DNA of 64,000 bases from Deroplatys truncata (GCA_030765065.1 CM060990.1:664962618-665026617); one strand, 5' to 3'. Shown: positions 11,851 to 23,470, numbered from the stretch's first letter. Program-made: numbers and translations. Notes: generated by a model not told the origin, from the letters alone.

Positions 11851-12504
11851 GATAGAAGAGTAAGCTTTTGTTACAATAGTTTATAGAAGATTGAGTAGAG
11901 AGTCATATGAATGCAACACATGATATTTTTATACTAATTCCTCATGAACTATTAAATGCTCCTAGCCGGGATCGAAGCGTAGGTTAGCAAATCACTCCGC
12001 TACCTGTGTCGTGATACACTGACTTAGCAAGTATAACCGCCGCGCTATCTGGCATTCCTATCTGGTACCTATTCGACTTGTTCACAAGAAGTCAGAACAG
12101 GTTTCAGGCCTACTATTTGAAAACAATATTATGGTGACCACTGCTAGCACTAATAAACCCTGAAACATGTGCTGACCACTCAAACTTGACAGTGACACGT
12201 CCGACTTCATTTAAGTTTGTTCAACGACAGTAGCACAATAGTGGCCTTGCACTGCTAGCTTTTCTGGTTAATTTGAGACGATCTCAAAATTCTTTTAGGC
12301 AGTGGTGCATTCTTCATGAATGCATTGCTTTTAATATTTCTTGGAACGCTTTGTACATAAATAAATTATGCTTTAAAGGTGCCCAAGGGTGAAATTTCTA
12401 AATCTTGCAGTCTTTATCTAAGTGTTTCCAAAATTTTGCCACATGTTGCTTTACCACAATTACAAACGTGTCAATGTCATAATCAGATGTTGCACACATA
12501 GTCG
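11851..12504. other. No gene; weak tRNA-like block near 11965-12065
   Basis: Read on minus, AGATAGCGCGGCGGTTA and CTTCGATCCCGGCTAGG look like degenerate A and B boxes about 70 bases apart, so an old SINE head is possible. The remaining sequence shows nothing recognisable. Confidence 0.35.
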
Positions 12505-12782
12505 TACTCCGTGGTGTAGTGGTTCCCATGATAGCCTCTAGTTCCCGAGGTCGCGGGTCCAAACCCGGCGGAGGGCGATGGATTTTTTCGGGCGTAAAAA
12601 TCCTTAGCATGGCTTCCTTCGGAAGGGAAGTAAAGCCAGTGGTCCCGTGTCGTAGATTTATGGCACGTAAAAGAACCTCAAGCCTGATAAAGAGGCCTCT
12701 GAGCTAAATTACCGGTCTTTCACGCGCATTGTACAATGGGACGCTAAGGACCACAGCAGTTAAAGAGCGTCCATAAATGAAA
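12505..12782 (+). repeat. SINE1, tRNA-derived, about 275 bp
   Basis: The head TCCGTGGTGTAGTGGTTCC is an A box of the Asp/Glu tRNA type, and GGTCCAAACCCGG is the B box. The body is shared with the copies at 19563 and 39796: TTTTCGGGCGTAAAAATCC, a GGCTTCCTTCGGAAGG palindrome, GGTCCCGTGTCG, AAAAGAACCTCAAGCC and TTAAAGAGCGTCCATAAAT. Short frames here are part of the SINE and not genes. Confidence 0.85.
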
Positions 12783-13139
12783 CTCATTTTTTTTAGATGT
12801 TCACAAGATGGAAAAAAATAAAAAAATACTACTACTTATTTAAATACTAATACTCAAAACTGGCACATAGACACTTTTTCACTCTCCTGATTGTTTTAGA
12901 AGAAATAAAATTTTATATATATAATTTTTGTAACAATTCATTGAATTAATTATGTCATATCTTGAGCAATTTAAATCCATTACAAAAACCGTATTCCATC
13001 TGTTTATGTTAATTCTCTTTAAGCTTCTGCTGAATATGTCGACAAAATTGACTTCAAACTGCATCGTATGGAACATTTTAATGCTCAAAAGTGTAAGAAA
13101 TATAAAAGTCTAGTAAAAGACAGAAGTAAATACAGGCCA
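12783..13139. other. No gene recognised; AT-rich
   Basis: Frames of 69-75 codons on the minus strand have no recognisable motif and lie in low-complexity AT-rich DNA. Confidence 0.5.
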
Positions 13140-13665
13140 TTACCGAGAGAGGTGGCGCCATGGTAATGTGTGTGACTCGCATTCAGAATGTTCCGGGTTT
13201 GATCCCGGTGACCGCCCGCTTTGACCATGGATTTATCTGTGTTTTCCCTCGTCGGCAAGGCGAATGTTGGGATGGTGTTGTCTACCATGGATGTGCTCTC
13301 CCCCTCATTCACGTTATAGGTTGACTCCGGGACTGTGTGTCGGTTGGCGACGCACAGATGGCGCTTTGGAACTCCTCGGTTACGTCAGTTGGTAGTCTTT
13401 CGAGCCTCCACTACTGGATCGAACTTTCCCCGGTCTCCGCTGGATGGGAGCCTGTGAGCCGCCCTCCAATGGCTTGGAAGGGTCGCTACCGAGCGCTCTC
13501 CGGCCTGGTGGTCAAGCCTGTAACTATTAAAGAACTCTGCACGTCTCTGTTGCCTGCGTCGACCGTTTCTACAGTCCATACGTCTCCTGCCGTTCCCTCA
13601 TCTCATCTGTTCCTCTCGGAGGTGTATGCACAAAGGATCCCTTGAGGGACGAGATGCTAGATATC
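13140..13665 (+). repeat. SINE3, tRNA-derived
   Basis: The head GAGGTGGCGCCATGGTAA with B-box-like GGGTTTGATCCCGG is followed by a body matching, in inverse orientation, 7451-8024: TCTCCGCTGGATGGGAGCCTG, GGCTTGGAAGGGTCGCTACC, CTCTCGGAGGTGTATGCAC and AAGGATCCCT. The 102-codon frame across the body is not maintained in the other copy. Confidence 0.8.
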
Positions 13666-14049
13666 CCCCCTTCTCTAATCCTAATCCAGGCCTTTAGGCC
13701 GTGTGCTCTTGGGCATTTAAATGGTCATGTTTTGAAGCCTTAAAAGTCTCTGAGAACAAAAGCCATAGTATCTAATTAGCAGGTAAATGTTCAAAGTATT
13801 TTTGGACATAAAAACAGTTTTTTATGTTTCTAAAACTTTGACCAAATTTCATTTTTGTGTACCTTAAAGGTTCAAGAAATGATATTTAAAAATAGTTTTA
13901 TTTTATGAAATGATTATATAATATTTTGGTAAGCATCTTGTCTCATCTTAAGTTATATTCTCGAGCAATAAAGGTATTATCATGTTTCGGCAAATATGCG
14001 ATGCTGTTCTCCACAACGGCGATATTCAAGCACCGTTTCCTTGACAACG
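13666..14049. other. No gene recognised
   Basis: AT-rich spacer between SINE3 and a truncated D repeat. Confidence 0.5.
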
Positions 14050-14480
14050 CACAAATAACTTTCCTTACAAAAGTTTGTTTTCCCCAACTACTTCAGGTAA
14101 AAATAAGCATTTGCAGAACTAGTTTCATTACGTTGTAGGTATAGTGAGGGTACAGGAAGCAGCAGTACTCCAATGTTTAAAAAGCGGGTCCTATATGCTG
14201 GCCTTAAACTTCCATACTCTTTTTGTGACATCGCGAGAAACAACTGAATGGTGACATCTCTTTAAAATCTGACAACAGAATTGAAAAACTCAGAAGGGAT
14301 ATCTCGAAAATGGCTGATGTCATAACAAAAATGATTTGAAATATATTCTGTGTTTTTAAGGAAATCTATATCTTTTGAGTGGTAAGTTTTCGTCTGTTTT
14401 TTATGATTTATAAATTACACAAAATTATAAAAAATGCATACCGAATGAACAGTACTTAACAGGCTAAGGCGATTCCCGAA
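14050..14480 (-). repeat. D-family repeat, truncated copy (D2-like subtype)
   Basis: Shares ACAAAAGTTTGTTTTCC, TATGCTGGCCTTAAACTTCC, CATCGCGAGAAACAACTGAA and ATATCTCGAAAATGGCTGATG with the reverse copy at 47520-48400. Both ends are missing. Confidence 0.65.
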
Positions 14481-14971
14481 AAATTCAAGATTACAGTATT
14501 GTTCCCTACTTAGCCCCAGTTTTTAAATCAGGGTCTGGTAGAAAGCGCTTTGTGGCTATCGTAATTCCTGCAGTTGAACCTGAAGAGCTGCCAACATTGA
14601 AGCGACAATTACCGCGAGATCGGAATAAAATTTAGACCGAGATTGGTTTACGACGTTTAGGTTAGTGTGTCTGTGTAAACTGGACTGAAATAACTGATGC
14701 ATAGAGACGAATTCTTTACGAGCGTATTTAGAGGAAGAACTTGCACTTGTTTCTAAATGCAATCAGTTCTGGCTGATCACGAATGCAGTAAGACTTTGGC
14801 GTCAACTAAAGTGGAAATTCTATTGGCACATACATCCACAACAATCAACTAGTAACCAGTGTTTGCTCAAGTTGCCCACCGTCCAAAAAGGAACCTCCAT
14901 CTTCACCTTCAAATCACTCATTGGAGCGCTTTATTGACCGATTTCTTGATAAAGTGAACAACTAAAACATT
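14481..14971. other. Possible 5' remnant of the following retroelement
   Basis: GC-richer than its surroundings from about 14530 and directly upstream of Penelope-type reverse transcriptase sequence. It may belong to the same element, but I saw no motif that proves it. Confidence 0.3.
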
Positions 14972-16665
14972 TTGGGGAAGATCCCACCGAATCATAACTT
15001 GAGCCCATCTGAAAAGCAATACCATAACACGATAATGGCCAACAAAAATCTTTTAATTCTTCCTCCTGATAAGGATTCTTCAGTGGTAATACAAGATCGA
15101 GCCTCGTACAACGCAGAGGCCTATCGACAACTGGCCAAACTTATGTACCAGTGGATACAGATCCCACCACAAAATTCAAGGAATAAATAACAACTTTTCG
15201 CTATTCCAATGCCCCAGCAAGTCTTCAACCCATCTGAGATTATATTTCTCACAGCTGCTCACTTCCTACTTAAAATTCACAAAGAAAACAACCCTGGGCG
15301 TCAATAATTGCCAGTTATAGTTCGCCCCCCCCCAAAAAAAAACATACTTCAGCCTTACTAAATTGCTTCTTTCAGCCGTTTCTTACATCGTGAAATACTC
15401 CTTTACACCATTGATACCGTTTCATCATATACAAATCCCCCATGAGGAGAGCATTGCAGCGGTTGAATTTCTCCTTAACAGCCGTTCAACACCTCATAGT
15501 CCTCCCATCAAGTGTATCTGTTAGTTGGCCGAATTTGTACTCTCTTACAATCTGAGAATAAGCATTCGTTACAAATTAAGGGCAACGCTATGGGCCCCAG
15601 AATGGCCCCTTAATATGCAAATTATTTATGGCTCGATTAGAAGGTGACATTTTTCATTTCGAAGACTATGTCCTTGGTCTAGATGAGGTTCGTTGATGAT
15701 ATTTGTCATTTGGACCTACCTTGTAGTCCTCCAGAAAGTTTTTCCAACGGTAGAAGTTGAAGTATTCGGTGAAATTCAGGTTCGCAGCTTCAGTCTTCAG
15801 CCACTTTCCTTGACGTAAACATTTCATTCGGTTACAAGATTTTTCCACAGCGGTACACATAAAACCCACCAATCCCCAATGCACTTTGACAGCTGCCATC
15901 CCATGTTAAAATATGCCAATTGCACTATCTGTTTGTGGCCATCATTTATGTAATAACAGCACCTCTGTAGAAACATACATTAATAACCTTACCAGTAAAC
16001 GATCTGAACGTGGTTACCTTTACATTCACGTATTCTTCTTTCACGTTGCAAATATGAACCGAAGACCAAGCCGGCGTGCAGAAAGGAAATAAATTTCATC
16101 ATTTCCTATCTTCCTGGAGTAGAGCATATTAGGAGTTAGTGGACTGCTGAAATATCCTCCACTCACACCCTAAAGCGGTTTCCATGCAAAAACTCCTCGT
16201 GTCACATTCAGGAATGCACAGAATCTCGCGCAATTTGTATAAATCTGAAGGCCCTTGGTTCATATCCTTCTCAATGACTGAACTGCAAGACATGAATTAT
16301 AACCACTGTTTGCCAACTGTTTTATAGGCCAAATCTCAGTCGACAGTTGAACATTAACTATTGCGCCAAATGTGGTGTATCTGCTAAGTGCAAGCTTTGC
16401 AACGGTTTCGGCATTGGCCTAACTGCAACAGTAGTCTCTTCAAGAATGATTAATCATAGGCGAGCAGTAAAGACAAAATCTCCCTTACCAGTTGCTCTCC
16501 ATGCATCATATCATGGTAAAACCTTTCACGATTGTTTTAATCTTATACTTATAGAGGTTCTCTCTGCCTCAGCGTTAGAAACCATCCTTAGAGAAAAGGA
16601 AATCGACTCCATAGAGATGCACCAAGCCCGAGTTGTACCTGGACTAAACTTGACACTATAAAGCG
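14972..16665 (+). pseudogene. Penelope-like retroelement relic (RT plus GIY-YIG-like part)
   Basis: Penelope-like elements encode a telomerase-related reverse transcriptase, usually followed by a GIY-YIG nuclease that opens the target. The order is kept here across several frame changes. An N-terminal block LLILPPDKDSSVVIQD (15052-15100) matches the family's LPADKG-type motif. HFLLKIHKENNPG (about 15260-15300) matches its PKIHK block. GNAMGPRMAP (about 15581-15610) is the box before the active site, and RFVDDI (about 15686-15703) is the catalytic Asp-Asp box. After degenerate sequence, a 104-codon frame (16347-16661) with NYCAKCGVSAKCKLCNGF, HRRAVKTKSPLPVALHA and HGKTFHDC resembles the Cys-bearing GIY-YIG domain. 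Many stops and frameshifts show it is long dead. The terminal repeats of such elements were not found. Confidence 0.75.
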
Positions 16666-16924
16666 TGCAGTAACCAATCTCTCCAGTTTGTCCAGCTATA
16701 CATCCACACCCCAACTATTGGTAATATTGTCCTTCGCAAAAAACTCGTTACACCGGCATGTTGGTATTACTTTGACAGCTTTTTAGTGTCAAACTAGTGT
16801 GTTTACGTTTCTCTTAGCCTGAAGGACATAAAAGTCCAATACATAGCATTTATGTTCTGTCTATGTTCTGATTATGTATGTGTTTCGATTGTTTATGGTG
16901 ATCGTTCTAGATCTGTGTTTGTTA
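16666..16924. other. No gene recognised
   Basis: Probably the 3' flank of the Penelope-like relic; no motif seen. Confidence 0.4.
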
Positions 16925-17245
16925 TAGTCATGTAAACATCTTAAATGTAGCTATTTTAAATAAAATTAATTTAAAACCCTTGTTCCATGCAAAGGTGAGA
17001 ATTTTCTTGAAACCCTGCGTTTGAAAATTTTGAAAAATTCTGCATTTAAATACCAAGTTTGGTATCTTTTCGACATTTCGTCTTTCAGTAATGCTGTTCA
17101 AACATACACACACAAGCAAAATGATTTTTTTTAATTCCTAGAGCATCAAACATGGATTTCCTTTGAAATGTAGAAGTATTGCATTTTTGGGCAATGCAAT
17201 ACTTACTCTACCCATAGGAGGTATATGGCAGAGTAAGTAAAAATC
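16925..17245 (-). repeat. D-family repeat, internally shortened
   Basis: Reverse copy keeping CATGTAAACATCTTAAATG, CATGCAAAGGTGAGAATTTTC, AAATACCAAGTTTGGTATC and the family end GCAATGCAATACTTACTCTAC...AGAGTAAGTAAAAA. Confidence 0.65.
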
Positions 17246-18331
17246 TAATGTAAGCACCCAGAGAACTTCCCCTACCCATAAAAAAATCGGGATATATTCG
17301 TTATGTGTTATAAGTGTTGATATAAAATGTAATTCTTGGTGTGTGCTACGTGATTCCCAATAAACTTTTATCTAGGAATCATTTTAAACTGAGCAATAGG
17401 CGTTTATTTGATAAACTATCCGTATGTAAGCAGTAACTTTGAAAGCTGAATCAGACTTGAAAAATTCAGTGCCACAAATCCTCACCTCTTCGTGTCTATG
17501 CTCTTATCGTTTGTGCTTCTATGGCGAGATGCCCGTACCTTCTCGTCTGATTTAGGTATCCGGTAAACCTTCAAGGCGATCTGAAATGATCAAGATATCG
17601 TTAAAAACACTTGCTATGTTTCCGGGAGAAATAGTTAACCTCTATTTGGATTCATTTATTCGATAGTTCGTCCTTTAAACTAGCATATGTAGGCAATAAG
17701 TTGTATAGTTATATCAGACTTGAGTAAAAGCAAGTAAATTATATTTTAGAAAGGTATAATCAAATTGAACAATTCAATTGCACCACGAATCTTCGGCTTA
17801 CCGTTTCGCTGCCGTAACCAACTAAGCTACCATGGCAACCATGGCAGCAAATTCTACAACTGGCTCACATTTTCTCCTGTTCGCAAATTCACTTTGAGAT
17901 AACATACTTCAATGGCAACTTACTGTAACGTAAGTCCCGGAATGCATAGTTAACCAACAGTTGTTCAATAACGCATGCGTTTGTGTAATTAATGTGATCT
18001 TACTGTCAATATGCACTCCTAAAATTTGACTGACCTTTTTGCAGGATTTTCGCTTTGTTACGTATAAAACCATTAACAGTATACCATTTTTTGGTATCTC
18101 GAATAAATTATTCAGTAGTCAATTTGCATAAAAATGTTTTTAGTGTTATAAAAGTTGAATAATCCGCAGACTGTATAGTTGAGTTGTAGCGGATACATTA
18201 AGAGGCAGGTTAATCATAATTAGAAACAAAAAGAATGCCCAAAATTTGAAACAGATCTCTTCCCCAGAATGTGGAGGAAACGGGAGCACAAACTGAGAAG
18301 ACACCGGTGAAAAAGCCTTATGAACAACATA
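17246..18331. other. Old SINE4-related segments; no gene
   Basis: Around 17700-17960 the minus strand holds a degenerate tRNA-like segment (CATGGTAGCTTAGTTGG as A box, AAGATTCGTGGTGC) and CAATGGCAACTTACTGTAACG, which resembles the reverse of the SINE4 motif AAGTCGCCATTGGGG. Similar tails lie near 17440-17500. These look like heavily diverged SINE4 pieces. No coding sequence was seen. Confidence 0.4.
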
Positions 18332-19496
18332 CAAACAGCACCAATGAAAATCTTCGCCGGATTTTGTATCTTTTCTGGGGTCTTTTGAGGCGTGTCCTTC
18401 GCCTTACCTATCGCAGGGTGTGGTGGCTTGATAACACAGCAATAAGGGAGAAAAGAGGGGAAGTCGATGCCTTTGCTTTTTCTGTTGTTATTGAAACCAA
18501 AACATGTTTATTGTCTCAGAACCAGTCATGCCGTATACTAGCGAAATTACTCGTGGACATATCGTGCCTATGTGGGAGGCTGGTCGCACTCTTACAGCAA
18601 TTGCAACGGCAATGCATAAAAGTATTTTTATAGTGAATTACTGGATAAAAATATTTCAGGAAAGTGGGGAAGATGGTCTACATACTCGTCAGAAAGTGGG
18701 CACTCCCCGTAAAACATCCGCAGATGATGATATTCGTTTATTAAATGCAAATTACTCTTTTGTTATAATTGACTGATCATGTTTAGAAACTAGAGATAAA
18801 TGTGTATAGATATGTATATGGTTTACTGAATATGACATACATATTATGGCAATAAAATTGAGTTATATTTTTGTCTGCAATCCTGTTGTATTCCTATGAT
18901 CAGCAATATGTTAGTAAAGGCGTATTAACCAATTGTAGTTTGAATTAGAGGGGAAACATGCTGCTTTATGCATTATTTAATTACTTTTGCTTCTATGCAG
19001 CAACGAGCATCGATACCACTGTGAGAATACAGTTCTGTTTACTTTTTGTTATAAAGTATTGCGGTGTATTTAATGAATACCATTCAAGCTTTAATTTGAA
19101 AATCTTCTCACACTGCACATTCTACATTTTGCTAACATGGGCGCTCATCAAGTTTTCCCCTTAGCTTTTAACGCTTTCAAAGGAGTGTCCTGCACTAGCC
19201 AATAAGGTATGGGCTACCAATCACGGTAAGAGGTCTGTATGACAAACTGAAGGCATTCACTCTACCTCTTTCTCTTTTAGTCAATACGATCAGGAGCGTA
19301 AACATATATTTCGTTTCTACGCCATTTTGTAACCTTTGTTGTGGTTATTGGTGTAACTATTTAGCAGAAGGACTGACGCACCCTTGCTCTGTGGCCTAAA
19401 GCAACCAATGAAATGACCATGGCTTCGCAAGCCCACGTACATTGATAAATGTGACATAGACGCGAGGTGCAGTGAGATTTTCTTTGGCGCTCTTTG
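18332..19496 (+). mobile_element. 1165-bp inverted-repeat element with Tc1-type HTH remnant, copy 1
   Basis: Both ends carry imperfect inverted repeats: CAAACAGCACCAATGAAAAT on the left, and on the opposite strand of the right end CAAAGAGCGCCAAAGAAAAT. Both are flanked by TA (18330-18331, 19497-19498). A second copy lies in reverse at 38768-40206. The element holds only a helix-turn-helix fragment and no catalytic core, so it is a non-autonomous derivative of an IS630-Tc1-mariner transposon. Confidence 0.8.
18504..18776 (+). pseudogene. Tc1-like transposase N-terminal (helix-turn-helix) fragment
   Basis: Residues such as TSEITRGHIVPMWEAGRTL, AIATAMHKS and VNYWIKIFQ...GEDGLHTRQKVGTPRKTSADDD fit the DNA-binding half of Tc1 transposases, including the GRPR-like linker (here GTPRKTS). 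Stops follow right after SFVIID, and no DDE core is present in the remaining element. The paralogue at 39429-39764 has the same extent, so the truncation predates the spread of this subfamily. Confidence 0.75.
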
Positions 19497-19562
19497 TACC
19501 AGCAACTTAACAAAGCTAAATAGAAACGACAGCTTCATTTTTACTTTTTCTATAGCGTATGT

Positions 19563-19836
19563 AGTGTCGTTCTCCGTGGTCTAGGGGTACCATGCTAGCG
19601 TCAAGTTTCCGAGGACGCGGATTCAAACCCGGCGATGGATTTTTTTTCGGGCGTAAAAATCTTTAACATGGCTTCCTTCGGAAGGGAGGTAAAGCCGGTG
19701 GTCCCGTGTGGTAGAGTTTCGGCACGTAAAAGAACCTCAAGCCTGATAAAGAGGCCTCTGAGAAGAATTTACGGTCTTTCACGCCCAATACAGAATAGGA
19801 CGCTAATAGTTAAAGAGCGTCAATAATAGGTAATGA
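19563..19836 (+). repeat. SINE1, tRNA-derived
   Basis: The head TCCGTGGTCTAGGGGTACC is the A-box region, and GGATTCAAACCCGG is the B box. The body matches the other two copies up to TTAAAGAGCGTCAATAATAG. It lies 66 bp beyond the right end of the helix-turn-helix element. Confidence 0.85.
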
Positions 19837-19971
19837 TGGTATTTTTGGAGGATGCATTTAACATCCTTTAATCTGGTCGGTCATATCCTACGATGAATGC
19901 AATCAGCAAAATGTTGTTCAAATGATCCCGGGTCCATAGAGCTTGAGAGTTACCCGACATTCATCTTTTCA

Positions 19972-20568
19972 GGATAAATGAATACATTCCACAAAAATAT
20001 TCGATATGGAAATTTTACCGAAAATACATGTTTTGAGACTCCCTGAATCCAAAAAAGCCTTTTTAGAAAAATATCTTTGAACACCTAACTCAAAAACGAA
20101 AACTTGGAATAATACGAGACTTGGTTCTTAGTTGAGAATCTTCCAAAGATGTGACATGAAGATTACCAAAAAAATCCCCCACCAAATTATGCTTTACATG
20201 GAACATTTTTCGAATTTGTTTTTATTCTCTCAAAAATGGCTCTAACGATTCTGATTATAACACCATATATTTACATAGTTCTACCAAAAATTGATACCGA
20301 GATTTCACCGGAGTTAACATGTTTTGGGTCCCCTGAATCCAAAAAGAAACTATTTAGAGAAAGTTCCACGTGTAGTGTATGAAGGCATAACTCAGAAACG
20401 AAAAACTGGATGAATTCCAAACTTGGTATTTAAGTTCAGTATCTTCAAGAGATGCGACAAGAGGATTTTCAAGAAAATTCCGCCATCCTCAACTACGCTT
20501 TACATGGAACATTTTTCGAAATTTTTATTTTTTAAAAATGGCTCTAACGACTTTGATTAAAATATCAT
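19972..20568 (+). repeat. D-family repeat(s), two overlapping partial copies
   Basis: Two successive starts can be read: ACATTCCACAAAAATATTCG at about 19985 and TCTACCAAAAATTGATACCG at about 20280. Each is followed by the CATGTTTTG...CCCTGAATCCAAAAA and CCAAACTTGGTATTTAAG-type blocks. The first copy therefore stops at about 20265 and a second begins. The second is interrupted by SINE2 and continues after 20968. Confidence 0.7.
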
Positions 20569-20581
20569 ATATTACAGATAT

Positions 20582-20954
20582 GGCGGCGCCGTGACCGAGT
20601 AGTTAGAATGCTCGCCTCTCACCGAGGTGGCCCGGGTTTAATCCCAGGAACCCGCATGTGGGATTTGTGGTGCACAAAGCGGCATCTGGGCGGGTTTTCT
20701 CCGGGTTCTCCAGTTTCTCCCGCCATTCATTCCACCAACTGCTCCATCATCACCTTTCCTTTCATCCATTTCACCAACTTTTCGTTTCATCTACTTCCTT
20801 CATCCCATACCAGGCATCGGGCTGATCACCCATCCTGGTATACTGTCTGCTCCATAAGAGTGTCTGCTCCTCGACGGGTCTCTGTCCCCAGGCACCCGCT
20901 TGTAAGTCCTGGGGGTGTAAGTTCTACATAAGATGAGGTTAAACAGTGAATGAA
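20582..20954 (+). repeat. SINE2, Ser/Leu-tRNA-derived, with 13-bp target duplication
   Basis: The head GCCGTGACCGAGTAGTTAG is an A box of the class II (Ser/Leu) tRNA type, and GGGTTTAATCCCAGG is the B box. The body GCATGTGGGATTTGTGG, CATTTCACCAAC, CAGGCATCGGGCTGATCACC, CTCCTCGACGGG and GTAAGTCCTGGGGGTG is shared with 35194. Flanks are the exact duplication ATATTACAGATAT (20569-20581 and 20955-20967), which marks the insertion into a D repeat. Confidence 0.92.
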
Positions 20955-20967
20955 ATATTACAGATAT

Positions 20968-21475
20968 TTACATGACAAATAAAATGTATATTTTAAATTT
21001 TCTGGGAATAGCCTGTGAGGTCCTCTTCACTCAGAAGGAATCTTATATAATCTTATATAACTGTGGTAAACGTTGAGCGATAAACAAAAAACACTACACA
21101 AAGAATGCTGATCTCTTTAAAACGGTTTATTTGAAATAACTTTTTGTGGCATCAGCCATTTCCAATATATCCATGATTAATGGTTCGATATGTCCAAGAG
21201 TATTCCTATGAAGTCCTGTCAACGTTCAATTTTTTTCGCGATTGTATTGAAAGCGTAAGGCTAGCATATAACGTCCAGCTCTTATACATTTGACTGTCGC
21301 TATTCCTTTATATATATAAAACGAAGCTTATAATGTAGCTATTTCTAAAAAGGTTTTTCTGGATTGAAATGAAGTAGGTAGAAAAATAAATTTTGGTAAG
21401 AGAATTTTTGTGGCCACTAATTAGCGATAGAGGGTAGTAAAATTCATGTGAATGCAACACATCGGTTATTTTAGC
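20968..21475 (+). repeat. D-family repeat, continuation after SINE2
   Basis: Resumes with TTTACATGACAAATAAAATG, then CTGGGAATAGCCTGTGAGG, GTCCAGCTCTTATACATTTGACTG and the family end CATGTGAATGCAACACATCGG. This is the second subtype of the D family (the GTCCAG... variant), as at 46500-47010. Confidence 0.7.
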
Positions 21476-21811
21476 TAATTACACTAGCTGGAACTTTAAA
21501 CTTTCATACATTTTGTTTGGTCCCATAATTAAATAAGTTTTAATAACATAAAAGCTAATGCAGAAGCCCTTAACGTATATAACGAATTAGAGTTTAAGTT
21601 GGTGGATATGAAGATAACACACTCCCAGTTTACCAAGTTAACCTCTTTGGAAAATACACAGTCTGTGACTCGAGAGAATTAAATTTCTGAGTTTTTAATA
21701 TAAAATATCGGTTTACTGATTTTTAATGTTAGCAATTTTGCATTCCCTAATGAGATTAATACAAGATAAATACAAAGGAGATACAGCAAAGCTTTCTTAT
21801 ATGAGGGTTAT
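21476..21811. other. No gene recognised
   Basis: AT-rich spacer before the mariner; no motif. Confidence 0.5.
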
Positions 21812-21813
21812 TA

Positions 21814-23033
21814 CGAGGGCTGTCCCAGAAGTACCCGGCCTAACAAAGAAAACACAAAAAAATTGGGAAAAAACATCTTTATTTCTCTACATAGTCTCCT
21901 TTCAGCTCGATACACTTTTCCCAGCGATGTTCAATAGCTTCGATACCCTGTTTATACTAAGAACCATCGAGTTCTGCAAAATAGCCATCAACTGCAGACT
22001 CCAGCTCTTCACTGTTGGCAAATCTTTTAGCACCAAACTATCTCTACAACTTTGGAAATAGAAAATAATCAGAGGGGGCTAAATCTGGCGAATAGGGTGC
22101 ATGAGGAAGCAATTCTAACATTAACTCATTGATTTTGGCCATGGCGACAATGGATGTGTGAACTGGTGCATTGTCTTGATGAAACAAGAGCTTATTTTCC
22201 ACTAAATGCGGCCATTTTTGCTTGATTTCATCATTCAAGTGCTGCAATAGGTTTGCATAATACTCTCCATTGATTGCTTTTCCTTTTTGAAGATAATCAA
22301 TGAAAATTGACCTTGCCTGCAAATGGTACTGTCTCACCTTCTTTGGAGTCAATTCTCCCTTTTCAATCCACTGTTTTGACTGTTCCTTTGTCTCAGGTGT
22401 GAAGTGATGGACCCATGTTTCATCCATGGTTGTGAATCGACACAAAAACTGGGCTTTATTGCAGAAAAACATCGCCAAACATTCGAATGAAACATCCTCA
22501 CGATGCTGCTTTTGTTCCATTGTGAGTAAACGCGTCACCCATCTTGCGCACAGCTTTCTTATGTCTAAATTTTCAGTCAGTATGCGATGTACAGCACTTT
22601 TTGAAATCCCTACGATGTCTGCTAGCTCGCGCACTTTCAGTCAACGGTCATCCAATACCATTTTGTGGATTTTCCTCATAATTTCTGGCGTGGTCACCTC
22701 ACCACCACTGCGATGTTCATCTTGGCAGCTCCAAAGGCCTCGCTTAAATTCTGCCACCCAATATTTTACTGTTGTAAACGAAGGAGCAGACTTCCCCAGA
22801 GTAGATTCTAGCTCAGCTTTAATGTTAGTTGGACACATAACGATGACCAGTTTCATCCATGTATTTGCTGAGAGCGTTCACTATTGATGGCTTATAAAAC
22901 ATTACTAAACGACGTAGCATCATAAAACTTCAGTCTTAAACTTTATAAGGTTGGTACTTTCTACCACAGTCATTTGTTTGCAACAACTACCACTATCTTT
23001 ACATCAGGTCGGGTACTTCTGTGACTGCCCTCG
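21814..23033 (-). mobile_element. mariner DNA transposon, 1220 bp
   Basis: Inverted repeats of about 28 bp (CGAGGGCTGTCCCAGAAGTA left; CGAGGGCAGTCACAGAAGTA on the opposite strand at the right) are flanked by TA (21812-21813 and 23034-23035). The length is typical of a near full-length mariner (about 1.25-1.3 kb). It encloses one decayed transposase. Confidence 0.93.
21879..22856 (-). pseudogene. mariner transposase pseudogene (DD34D)
   Basis: Catalyses TA-targeted cut-and-paste transposition in intact relatives. The N-terminal helix-turn-helix part reads TNIKAELESTLGKSAPSFTT...VAEFKRG, followed by QDEHRSGG and KIHKMVLDDR. A TGA then replaces an expected Arg codon (22635-22637), and the frame continues with LADIVGISKSAVHRIL. 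Catalytic boxes are TMDETWVHH (first Asp), FHQDNAPVHTS (second Asp) and YSPDLAPSDYFLFPKL (third Asp), the DD34D signature. About ten residues are missing between TPKKV and IFIDYLQKG. Further stops occur right after FPKL and in GS*YKQGIEA. The frame otherwise runs to IELKGDYVEK and a stop, giving about 326 codons, slightly short of the usual length of about 345. Confidence 0.93.
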
Positions 23034-23035
23034 TA

Positions 23036-23380
23036 GGTTTTGACACCCAGAAACTTTAGGGCATACATCTATAGAATTAGAATAAACACTATTCAGAGGT
23101 TTTGATGCTTTCACTAAAAACACACATATGTGGTATTTGATAAATGGCAATTAAAGAAATACATTTAATATACATTCGTACCGTTATAAACAGAACTGAT
23201 AAGATTTTAAGCTCTGTGTTCTGCTCGCTTTAAGTCTTACTTCATAGACATCTATGTATATTGCTTGTAATAAAATGTAACCGGCTTTTATTTCTACACG
23301 CTTTCTCTGTAGAATAACAACAACTTTCTACTTCATTGCGAAGGCGTTTATGAGATTGCCCTAGACATTGTGACGCAGAG
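23036..23380. other. No gene recognised
   Basis: Flank between the mariner and the heat-shock promoter-like block; AT-rich, no motif. Confidence 0.5.
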
Positions 23381-23470
23381 ACTATGCCCCGAGGTTATTG
23401 GGAAGTCACAACCGACCGACTGGTCGGTAAGAGATAAACAAACGGGATAGCGCTCTCACCCAGCGTAAAC

